The position numbers and the translations under genes were made by a program. The notes under the pieces are model-generated. The model searched no databases, had not been told where the DNA came from, and saw only the letters and a list, made by a program, of their open reading frames with translations. Below, piece by piece: positions 23,101 through 29,618 of a stretch of DNA of 64,000 nucleotides; position 1 is the first letter of the stretch, and each line of letters opens with the position of its first letter. The stretch comes from Sarocladium kiliense (taxonomy: Eukaryota > Ascomycota > Sordariomycetes > Hypocreales > Sarocladiaceae). The stretch lies in assembly GCA_030734395.1 (NCBI GenBank), contig JAUZTG010000029.1, positions 6,324,001 to 6,388,000 on the forward strand, in the 5' to 3' direction.

Positions 23101-24689
23101 TTTCCATTTGTGGAAATATCAACCGCACCAGGGAGAGCTTTCCGGTCAATTTTGCCATTTGGCGTTATCGGCAAGGTTGCCAACTCCACGAAAAAGGCTG
23201 GTACCATGTAGGCTGGCAAGTGTCTGGCCAGAGACGAGCGCAGTGTACGGTCGAATTGATCGACTTCGGTTGGGCCACTTCGTGCTTTGTTCCCGTCTTT
23301 TCGAACGTAATAGCCAATCAGTCTGTCATCGCGAGAGACAACAACCGCCGCTGAGATATTATCCATTGTAGTCATTGCGGCCTCAACGTCGCCTGGCTCA
23401 ATTCGGTGGCCCCGGATCTTGATCTGTCCGTCTAGCCGACCCAAGACGCTCACTTGCATGGGGCCAACATAGCGTGCAGCATCACCTGTCTTGTACATTG
23501 AGCCGCCATGGAAAGGATTTGAAAGAAAACGAGTCCTGCTCAGCTCGGCATTATTGCGGTAGCCCTTTGCTACTCCCGCGCCTCCAATATAGAGCTCTCC
23601 AAGCTGGCCAAATGGGACCGGATTCAGGTTCTCATCGAGGACGTAGAGGTAGCCATTCAAGATAGGACTTCCGATGATGACGTCTTCTCCTTTCTGGACT
23701 TTCCACATGCTACCATAGACAGTGGCCTCAGTCGGGCCGTAGAGGTTCCACATTGTATCACAAAGATCCAGCAAACGGGTCGCGAGAGCCTTGGGCAGTG
23801 CCTCACCTCCACACCAGATTTGCCGAAGACGTGGTCGAGCATGCCAACCTGAGTCTAGAAGCATGCGATATATAGCTGGAGTGCCTTGTATGATGGTTAT
23901 CTGGTGCCGATCTAGCATTTCGATGAGCATAGGCATATCGTGTATTTCCTGTCTGCGTGCAATCACGCTCGTTGCGCCACAAACAAGCGGCAGAAAGAGC
24001 TCTGGGACCGCCATGTCAAATGAAATTGTCGTAATAGCTAGCAGTATGTCCTCTTCTGTGCACCCTGGTTGGTCTTGCATAGCATGGAGTAGGTTGATTA
24101 TGCTTCCTTGGGTGACTTCTACACCCTTCGGGCGACCCGTCGATCCTGAGGTGTACATGACATAGGCGAGATCGCTCTTATTCGCCTTGGGATAGAATGG
24201 ATTTTGATCCGAGTGTGGCTGCCGTGCGATTTGGATGCTCAAATAGTCGGCTGTTGTCTCAAATTGCATGTCAACTGGTTTTCCATGCTTCGTGATGACG
24301 AACCTAGGGACCGAGTCTTCCAGCATCTGGTAGATGCGATCTGATGGGAGTGATGGCTCGATGGGAACGTAGGCTGCGCCAGCTTTCCATACACCCAGGA
24401 TTGCGACTACCATATCGACGGAGCGATCCAAACAAACGGCAACGAGGTTTCCATGGCCTACATCGTGTTGAACCAAAGCCCTGGCCAAGTTATTTGAGTA
24501 TCCTTCCAGTTTGGCGTATGTGAGGTGGTCATCTCCACACAGAATGGCTGTCTTGTCTCCATATCTCTTTGATGTTTCCGTCACAAGCTCGTGGACATTG
24601 TTGAAATCTTTTGTGTTGGTGTAGGTATCAGTGTTATGCATCCTCCCGTTAGGCTGAACAGGTATGGAACCCATCATGAACTGAACCAT
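17181..24689 (-). CDS. swnK: SwnK-like NRPS-PKS hybrid (A-T-KS-AT-KR-ACP-reductase), 2502 aa
   Basis: One uninterrupted frame. Adenylation domain about 30-515: YTSGSTGRPKG near residue 178, FDMAVPELF with the Asp that binds the alpha-amino group, NLYGPTEATV, YKTGD, PNGKIDRKAL. Thiolation Ser568 (GGDSL). KS about 626-1050 with Cys798 (DTACSSS) plus the HGT and GHTQAA histidine motifs. AT about 1155-1470 with Ser1255 (GHSLGE). There is no DH or ER. KR from about 1750 (LITGGLGHLGA; Ser and Tyr region ending NYAAANTYL). ACP Ser2065 (INSLTAVQL). Thioester reductase from about 2153 (LTGATGFVGAF) with Tyr2305 and Lys2309 in YGASK. The order matches SwnK of swainsonine producers, which joins a pipecolate-type amino acid to one malonyl unit and releases it reductively. 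There is no condensation domain; KS does the C-C bond. It could instead be a paralogue making a related indolizidine. Confidence 0.9.
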   Translation of the reverse strand: MVQFMMGSIPVQPNGRMHNTDTYTNTKDFNNVHELVTETSKRYGDKTAILCGDDHLTYAKLEGYSNNLARALVQHDVGHGNLVAVCLDRSVDMVVAILGVWKAGAAYVPIEPSLPSDRIYQMLEDSVPRFVITKHGKPVDMQFETTADYLSIQIARQPHSDQNPFYPKANKSDLAYVMYTSGSTGRPKGVEVTQGSIINLLHAMQDQPGCTEEDILLAITTISFDMAVPELFLPLVCGATSVIARRQEIHDMPMLIEMLDRHQITIIQGTPAIYRMLLDSGWHARPRLRQIWCGGEALPKALATRLLDLCDTMWNLYGPTEATVYGSMWKVQKGEDVIIGSPILNGYLYVLDENLNPVPFGQLGELYIGGAGVAKGYRNNAELSRTRFLSNPFHGGSMYKTGDAARYVGPMQVSVLGRLDGQIKIRGHRIEPGDVEAAMTTMDNISAAVVVSRDDRLIGYYVRKDGNKARSGPTEVDQFDRTLRSSLARHLPAYMVPAFFVELATLPITPNGKIDRKALPGAVDISTNGKHEFQSSKLEAQLLGIWADVLGHRSFGLQDSFFEVGGDSLRLVRLQRELQGSLGRSVPAHVLFEKYTIKTLAEYLNVTLGSLGRQSQVAEPDAFSDHQEGIAIISTACRLPGGIESPEDFWRLLDTGGDAITTLPNGRWSTSHANLDDHLECQKGGFISSVNEFDLSFFGISPHEGHRLDPAQYMMLETSWEAFERAGYTMEQLRGSETGVFIGTSNILSHQSLNETAVRDLESLDGYTVTGSAAATMSGRISYLLGLQGPAMTVDTACSSSLVATHLACNSLRLRECDVALVGGVSLMLNPGLHVEFERLQGMSPDGRCRSFSGDTQGTGWSEGSASILLKRLSDARRDGDFIHGVIRGSAVNHDGRSASLTAPSGRAQQQLINKALSVARLHPNEIDYIEAHGTATMLGDPVEANAIAEVFSRDREGREPLLVGSAKSNLGHTQAAAGLVGTLKVILAMKHAILPESIHITTPTAAVDWEASNMTPVKKRQLWDVSETALRRAGVSAFGIGGTNAHVIIEENVSRQKKKREDEVLTHALPFLLSGDTDAAVRAQAKKLLDYLRNETQPSRLKDIAFSLATKRSNFRKRSTIWALDRQGLFQNLRALSQDFGVPNGLSDNSSPKGNPPKLAMLFTGQGSQWRGMGRDLYDHFPVFRASLDEIAVFFSTVLEVPLLDVIWAEVGSPNANLLNMTEYGQPAIFAVEASLWRLWRDWGITPDFVLGHSLGEVTAAYATGVLELSDACRLVAARGRLMQAQSGDYRMAAIEAPAEEVSDAITRFAMRDTVEIALYNAPTQIVLSGRAASVNAVMDHFKAKSRKVSVVVDGHAFHSRYMDNMLSKYAEVVESVRFHTTGKIHVVSSVKARTVQTQELSDPLYWVRQVREPVRFCESVQALATQGANIFLELGPDQVLCGIAAASLSEREVSDCAWLSSMKRGGEKGSVARMQENASSLHLRDMSINWKAVFGPYGGEPVTLPTYAFQRNYTAPASMPKLYQSVLHNGPESSGSALTENTHDRFSFQVSWKPAESRVHQTAVTWGLVVLASNMEWVVAVTTALAQAGIQLLKLEDFELAPNLEGVVCLWDSASGEELRSRELMAKALLQLQTAANTQARTSLVWVTRQAVGTGTEADDRGTMLGIGPLLWGLMRTARSEQPHLDLRLIDVGHNATGNAIISAVLLKAETESAVRQDSVLVPHLERVSPEKHSRVAKRLLRADGAVLITGGLGHLGACIAEWLVSQHNIRDIVLASRQGMDTEGATQTINKLATLGAKVTVVACNVANSADINKVIGTFHTQRPLRGIIHAAGLVDSGVLTRLTPDRCERVIAPKSHGAWLLHEATKHLDLDIFVLYSSISGVLGMPGLANYAAANTYLDALAHLRRAQGLPATSVAYGTLGNRGGMASRLAHNTRSHLSQYGLNILSEEQGLDLLATAICSRRALTVAAALDLSQLQHYLDKQNDPVPPLMSSLIVPTKRLKQSTISSDRPLQEVFADAQPAQRLDIVLGAVQKVVAMTLGFKSPLEVDMDRSLKDVGINSLTAVQLRNRLASATRLPLSVNIAFVHPSLRALSQTLCDQMQGNELKAVSLSPSTFPTDILNMAAIRAGCLDETFTFEPDGCIGRPGSVFLTGATGFVGAFILNELVKQGIVAYCLVRASSSNEAAQRLFGALRHYGLGGSADAALIKPLVGDISRPLLGLSGEQFDELADQVDTICHSGGLVDWARPFEEYVGPNIVSTHEILRLASRGRPKTIHLVSTISTLPKHMGLDFTEQELEYGYGASKFLAERMMAAARWREASATIYRLPYVTASSTTGHFRHDQGDFLHNLIVGCRQLRSFPHIDADLRSVLPVDYVAKTIVSLIANDRGKQGQDYDFMNASAPSCEEFFTAIIAIDGRSATLLPFEEWKKKALAAAEVSPGGPLAKISAVLDSYTTETAHTMFRGQKLGRNVLGSGDYPTPLMDEQFAARYMSQINSS

Positions 24690-24796
24690 GTGGGTGTGTT
24701 ATATGCGACAGAAGTAAATGGCCTAAATGAACTGAAGTCCGATGACATACGTTCCTACAGTCTCGCCCTGATTTGATCACAGCGCACAGGTCTTAA

Positions 24797-24814
24797 GGCG
24801 GCCAAGAGGCCGCC
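24797..24814. promoter_or_regulatory. perfect palindrome upstream of the hybrid synthase
   Basis: GGCGGCC and GGCCGCC arms flank the spacer AAGA, 108 bases 5' of the synthase ATG. The half-sites contain CGG/CCG. A candidate operator, inferred from symmetry and position only. Confidence 0.45.
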
Positions 24815-25259
24815 ACTCGATGGTCCCTTCAAGCCCACCAATCTACATTCCAAAATGGTGACAAGGGTGTCTTTCGTCTTTGCCCTCTAAGCGTTCCTGG
24901 CCCTCCCGTCGTCGGACCGAACTGCCGTGCCGAAATAGGTGCTGTACTCCGTGGACGCTGCTCAGTTGTGAATGCTGATGCCAATCTCTAACCTATTATA
25001 GCCTCAAGTCTCGAGTCCACCTTCTTGATCCACGGTAAAACCTAAGAGGCGGAGCAAGAGATCCTTTATCTTATACAGTACCACCTGGAGCTGCATGAGG
25101 GATTCCAGGGCCTAGAAAGGACATATGTAACATATGGATCCTACGCCCCGCCAGGGTACAGTAGTCGGGCGGTCCGAACCTTCGAGCCCAGGGCATGGTG
25201 GGATTCTTCGCGAATTACCACCAAATTCGGATCTGCGTCTAGGCTTTGGTGGGGTGTCG

Positions 25260-25304
25260 CACGATAGCAGGGTTCATTCAGATCACTTGCATCCTGCTAT
25301 CGTG
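25260..25304. repeat. inverted repeat, 12-bp perfect arms, 21-base loop
   Basis: CACGATAGCAGG at 25260-25271 is matched by CCTGCTATCGTG at 25293-25304. Outside these arms partial pairing continues (25253-25257 with 25307-25311, one G-T pair), so the possible stem is longer. It lies about 210 bases upstream of the NmrA gene ATG. Confidence 0.7.
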
Positions 25305-25515
25305 TCACGCCTTGCCACGGGCCCCAGGGCATAGGGCATCCCTGTGACCTTTCTCAAGCTCTATCATTACCCGTGTTGATTGTACGTGTAGCTCGGCCAT
25401 TTTCACTAACAAGTCTTTAACGTCGGTAGTTCGAACTCTATAGCTCTCAGTTCAGACCCTCGCGGTTTCAATATCGGCCATTGCCGCGACCTGTCGCTTC
25501 CCATCACCTTCCAAA

Positions 25516-26573
25516 ATGACGGTCGTTGTCGTTGCTGGCGGCCGAGGTGATCTGGGGCGCCTCATCACGGAGGCGCTTCTCGACACTGAGAAGCATGAGG
25601 TCTATGTCATGACACGAAAGGTAGGTCTCCATGACCTCAGTCGTCCCAACCACTTTCTAACATTTTGTTACGGAAGGCACCCAATGAGATCCAAGAAAGG
25701 ACATCACCATTGAGTGGCAAGCCATACAACCCCGTGATTGTCAGCGATTATTCCTCAGAGGAGTCTTTGACCACCCAGCTTGCTGAGAAGAAAGTCGAAG
25801 TCGTCATTTGTGCTTTCATCATGGATTCTGATGCTGTGGCCGACTCGCAAAATCGCCTCATTTCTGCGGCTGACAAGTGTCCCTGCGTCAGACGCTTCAT
25901 TCCGTCTGAATACAACGTCGAGTACGATGTTGGGGATGACGTCTTGCCTTACCCAGAGAAGAAATACCATGTAGCTGCCCGGAGGGTGTTGGAGAAGACA
26001 ACCACACTTGAGTATGTCTACATCTACCCAGGGATGTTCATGGACTACTTTGGGATGCCTCGTGTCGCCAGCAGCCTGCGTCCGCTTTGTTTCTTCGTCG
26101 ATCCCATCAAAGGAGAAGCCATCTTACCAGGAGACGGCGAGGCAAAGATGAGCATGACATTCACCACTGATGCCGCCCGATACATTGCCTTGGCTCTGGA
26201 CTTGCAGAAGTGGCCTCGTATCATGACAACTGCGGTCAGCACCATCACACTCAACGAGCTTGTACGGCTGATTGAGAAGAGCATGCAAAAGAAGCTGCAA
26301 GTCCGGTACCAGCCTGTGGAAGCCTTGATCACACACGACGTCATTGACTTGCCCACGAATATGGAAATCGCAAGAGACTATCCTGACCGCTTCCCTCTCG
26401 GGATGGCGCAATTGCGGGGACTGATTGCTGATCTCGAGGCCGGTGTCGCGTTTGGAGCGTTTGACTTTGACAGGATGGCTGGGCACTGCAACCTGGCAAA
26501 GGAGTTTGAGGGGAAATGCAGGTCTCCACGAACTATCGAGCAGCTAGTTGAGGAAGCATGGAAGCCTGAGTGA
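25516..26573 (+). CDS. NmrA-family NAD(P)-dependent reductase (SwnN/SwnR-like), 333 aa, two exons
   Basis: Exon 1 is 25516-25620 and exon 2 is 25677-26573, joined in phase 0 across a 56-base intron, giving 333 residues. The N-terminus VVVVAGGRGDLGRLI is the NmrA-type Rossmann GxxGxxG loop. KKYHVAARRVLEKTTTLEYVYIYPGMFMDY is typical of isoflavone-reductase-like NmrA proteins. Such enzymes reduce C=N or C=C bonds with NADPH in the cytosol. In swainsonine clusters two NmrA proteins, SwnN and SwnR, reduce the imine/iminium intermediates. Only one is present here, divergent from the synthase with a shared 826-base promoter. I cannot tell SwnN from SwnR by eye, so no symbol is given. Confidence 0.85.
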
Positions 26574-26714
26574 GACGAATTCAGCATTATCCTATGATAC
26601 CAGGTAAATGCAATCTTTTCTGAACGATCATTCGGCCCCTTAGCGTGAGGCACAATACATATAACTACCTGACCAGAAAGAAGTACATAGCATTTCAATC
26701 GCGGAAGAACGCAG

Positions 26715-27572
26715 CTAGCAATAAACTTCGTCGTACTGGCTATAATCCCGCTTCCACACGCCAGGGCTGTTCTTCAAGAATTGTGAGCGGAAGCCAATCA
26801 TGCGCTGGCCCCGCGGGCTGAGCGTCTTGGCAATCTCCTTGTCCACGTTGAACGCGTACGCTTCTTCCGGAGTCAGGTAGGAGCACTGGAACACAAGAGT
26901 GATGGCCCTCCTGGTAAAGTCTTTGGTCCTGTTGGCACCGCCTCCATGAACTACCTTTCCCGTAATGAAGCAAGCATCACCAACGTCCATCTCCGCCGGG
27001 ATAGTATCCTCTTGCGTCCCGTTTTGCTCAAAGTCGTCCCACTTATGACTTCCAGGAATCACCCTTGTAGCGCCGTTCTCATCGCTGAAGGGGGTGAGGG
27101 CCACGACAAAGTTGATGCTGGCTTCAGGTGCACCGGGGCCGCAGCGAGTGAAGATGGGGAATTGCCATTGGTCGCGATGCAATGGCTGGGCTTTGCTACC
27201 AGGCCCAATGTCAATGACCTGTGCAGAGTTCATCCAGTAACCACCGGCGTCTTCCAGGTATATGTCCTCGCACAGCTGATGGATAAGATCGCATTCCAAG
27301 ATCTCGTGCCTGAACGTATTGCTAAGCGCCACTACGTTGTTCAGGCGCTTGGTGTTATCGCCGTGGAACTCCTTGACCCAATCCTCCTTGTGGTTTGAGC
27401 CAAGACTAATCTTGTCCACTGCGGGCTGGACTTCTTCGTTGAGTCGGCGAACTTGGTCCTTTGTGAAGAGGCTTTTGATGATAACCGCTCCGTCCTCGCG
27501 GACGGCTTTGAGGATGGCTTCACGACCCTCTGAAGCGGCAATGTGTTGAAGGGGGGGCGTGTTTGCAGACAT
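26715..27572 (-). CDS. PhyH-type Fe(II)/2-oxoglutarate dioxygenase (SwnH-like), 285 aa
   Basis: A single exon. The frame extends to 27605 but the first ATG is at 27572 (MSANTPPLQH). The fold is phytanoyl-CoA dioxygenase-like. The metal triad is readable as His and Asp of LHRDQW and the distal His of KVVHGGGANRT, followed by the 2-oxoglutarate-binding Arg of TRRAIT. The segments INFVVALTPFSDENGATRVIPGSHKW and FRSQFLKNSPGVWKRDYSQ are typical of fungal tailoring members. Swainsonine clusters carry two such enzymes (SwnH1, SwnH2) that hydroxylate the ring; only one is found here. Its 3' end converges on the NmrA gene, 141 bases away. The upstream acyltransferase gene has the same orientation. Family certain; the hydroxylation position is unknown. 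Confidence 0.87.
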   Translation of the reverse strand: MSANTPPLQHIAASEGREAILKAVREDGAVIIKSLFTKDQVRRLNEEVQPAVDKISLGSNHKEDWVKEFHGDNTKRLNNVVALSNTFRHEILECDLIHQLCEDIYLEDAGGYWMNSAQVIDIGPGSKAQPLHRDQWQFPIFTRCGPGAPEASINFVVALTPFSDENGATRVIPGSHKWDDFEQNGTQEDTIPAEMDVGDACFITGKVVHGGGANRTKDFTRRAITLVFQCSYLTPEEAYAFNVDKEIAKTLSPRGQRMIGFRSQFLKNSPGVWKRDYSQYDEVYC

Positions 27573-28115
27573 TTGGACACGACTGATAGGCTCCAAGGTA
27601 ATCAACGACGAAGAACAGGAAACAGACTAGGAAAGAATATGCTGTGAATATCGTGCGTCTACTGTACCATGTCGTTATGCTCTGTCCAAGCTGCAGCACT
27701 GCCTAGTTGTTTGGACATGTGCGTTATAATTGCTCTGCCACCTTGAGCCTTGGAATCATGCTAGTCTATACAAAGCGGGTACCGCGTGTAACACGCCAGG
27801 TCGACATCATGCAATCCCGCAGGAACACGGAGAGGTACTATATGTGCGCTGAATTGAAAGCGGCGTGAACTATGAACGACCCCGGTTACTGACAGGGCTC
27901 CTCGATGACAACCGCGCATGGCATCCTCCCGTCCCACCTGTTCTTTCTCCAGCCATCCTGATTATAGACTTGCTCGTATGCAGCCAAGGCTCGGCCTCGC
28001 ATCATGTAACCCCATCTGGCATATGCAGTCAGACAAAGCGATTTAGGCATAAATTTCGACCGTTACATTCAGCATCTAGGCACCATACATGTGATCGACA
28101 CTTCTAGTCCAGCAA
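27573..28115. other. region upstream of the dioxygenase gene
   Basis: About 540 bases between two minus-strand genes, holding the dioxygenase promoter and the acyltransferase 3' end. No gene is seen. Confidence 0.4.
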
Positions 28116-29540
28116 CTACATCTTTGCATTAGGCCCCTTCGCCAGACCGAGGCCTCCAAGCATGTGTTTGCCTACCCGGATAAGGAAGCTGTGGGCCTCT
28201 TCCTCTGCGTAAAAGACACCATTGAAGTTACTGGAAAGTACCAGCCCGCCCTTGAATATGCAGATGAAACAATCCATCCAGGGACCAGTAACTACATCGC
28301 CAGCCCGAAGATCATCGATTGTGAACTCGCCCGCGGAGCCAAGGTATGGACTTTTGAGAACAAAGTCAAGATTCCCGCCCGTCGAGATGGCCGGGGTTGT
28401 ATCCAGCAGTGGGCCTTTGGTAAAGTCGTCCCCAATATGCTGCATCATTGGTCGCAGCGCACTGAACAATCCAGGTTGTGCTTCGAGACTCTGTCGGTAG
28501 GATGCGCTAAGTTCTTTCGCCACATCCACGAACGATTTATCATGCCCGTAATGGGAAATGCATGGCAAGATGGTGTGGAAGTTTCCAAGTAGTGTCTTTG
28601 CGGCAGAAGCTGCCCCACCCTCGTGCTGAAAGTATCGTCTCAAGTCCAGGTTGCTAAATGCCGCGAACTTGGAGCCAGGTTCAACACCCCGCAGACGCTG
28701 CATGTCTCGGGTGGCAAAGCCAACGGCGGCATGGAACACCGCCGTGAGCGAGACAGAATGATATTTGCAAGCAGCAATGATTCTGTCTGCATCCGTCGTG
28801 GAGAGTCTGTGTCTAGCGCGGCCATTAATGAAACCAGGCTGCTCAAGGGACAAGGTTGATGGGTCCTTGAGGGGATACGATACTGCTGTGTCTGGTGGCG
28901 AGACCTCCAAGGACCTAAGCAGCTCTAGTGCAATCTCCCCGCCCTGACCTGGGAATCCTTCCTGAACATGAAGATAGTCGTCTGAGGTTCCTGGAAGATT
29001 GGCCAGTTCCCGGCCCGGGAACTGGCCCAGAACCAGTGGTTTGGGGTTGACCAAGAAAGATATGAACTCGTTCCAGAAATGAATCAAGCCTCTTCCGTCG
29101 AGATGACTGTGCTCTGCCTGCAGGGAAAGTTCGTTTGAGCTCGGTAAGAAGTACATCGTGGGTAACCGCGTTTTCGCGAGCTGTTGCCAAAGCTCTGAGC
29201 CTGTCAGGCTCGGCTCAACCTTGAACGTCTCTTGAGCCCACTTCTCGAGATCATCAGGGTTGGTTATGGCGTCGTAAACTCTCTCGGTTTGTTGCGAAAC
29301 TGTACCTATGATGGGATACGCCAGTCTCATCTGCTTCCATGCATTGCGAAGCTGGTCGATGACCTGATTGGTATGGGTCGTGAAGGTGAATTTGATTTGA
29401 CAGTTGACCATGAAAAGGGCTGGTGCGCCAACTTCACCAAGAATTCTGCCATAGAATGCGTCCTGGAAATCATATTTTTGCACCCATCTTGTTTCTGACA
29501 CCTGTTTCCAGGAAGGGTGTATATCATGTTCGAAAGCCAT
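28116..29540 (-). CDS. BAHD/Tri3-like acyltransferase (CoA-dependent O-acyltransferase), 474 aa
   Basis: A single exon. The frame extends upstream to 29636; I chose ATG 29540 (MAFEHDIHP) because the sequence before it shows no family features and a TATA-like element lies 70-80 bases upstream. The active-site motif HxxxD is present as HSHLDGRG at about residues 163-170, in the usual place for a chloramphenicol-acetyltransferase-like fold. The C-terminal half has NLDLRRYF and the region before DDLRAGDVVTGPW that corresponds to the family's DFGWG area. Characterised fungal relatives include trichothecene 15-O-acetyltransferase Tri3. It has no known counterpart in the swainsonine gene set. Its orientation and spacing beside the dioxygenase suggest it acetylates the cluster product. 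Only relatedness to O-acyltransferases is certain. Confidence 0.83.
   Translation of the reverse strand: MAFEHDIHPSWKQVSETRWVQKYDFQDAFYGRILGEVGAPALFMVNCQIKFTFTTHTNQVIDQLRNAWKQMRLAYPIIGTVSQQTERVYDAITNPDDLEKWAQETFKVEPSLTGSELWQQLAKTRLPTMYFLPSSNELSLQAEHSHLDGRGLIHFWNEFISFLVNPKPLVLGQFPGRELANLPGTSDDYLHVQEGFPGQGGEIALELLRSLEVSPPDTAVSYPLKDPSTLSLEQPGFINGRARHRLSTTDADRIIAACKYHSVSLTAVFHAAVGFATRDMQRLRGVEPGSKFAAFSNLDLRRYFQHEGGAASAAKTLLGNFHTILPCISHYGHDKSFVDVAKELSASYRQSLEAQPGLFSALRPMMQHIGDDFTKGPLLDTTPAISTGGNLDFVLKSPYLGSAGEFTIDDLRAGDVVTGPWMDCFICIFKGGLVLSSNFNGVFYAEEEAHSFLIRVGKHMLGGLGLAKGPNAKM
29001..29027. repeat. 27-base perfect palindrome inside the acyltransferase gene
   Basis: Arms GGCCAGTTCCCGG and CCGGGAACTGGCC flank one central C. 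It lies within codons for the LGQFPGRELANLPG stretch, where it encodes ordinary residues. Confidence 0.8.
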
Positions 29541-29610
29541 GATTGCGTAGGGTTGGGAACGAAGATTGAAGACCTTGACGTAGTATGTATAATGACTCCA
29601 AGTGTCCGAG

Positions 29611-29618
29611 CTATATAT
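29611..29618 (-). promoter_or_regulatory. TATA-like box of the acyltransferase gene
   Basis: A CTATATATG-type element lies 70-80 bases upstream of ATG 29540 on the minus strand. Positional inference; it also argues against the upstream in-frame extension. Confidence 0.4.

Larger units (their letters stand above)
24690..25515. promoter_or_regulatory. divergent promoter of the hybrid synthase and NmrA genes
   Basis: An 826-base shared upstream region. It contains a perfect palindrome at 24797-24814, CGG-N-CCG sites at 24913-24919 and 25170-25176, and a 12-bp-arm inverted repeat at 25260-25304. Symmetric CGG/CCG sites are what Zn2Cys6 dimers usually bind. A TATAT sequence about 10 bases upstream of the synthase ATG is too close to be its TATA box. 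The open frame at 25134-25334 has no motif. Confidence 0.6.

Noticed and set aside
25134..25334. 66-codon frame in the divergent promoter as a small gene
   Set aside because: It overlaps the inverted repeat and CGG-N-CCG sites and has no coding features.
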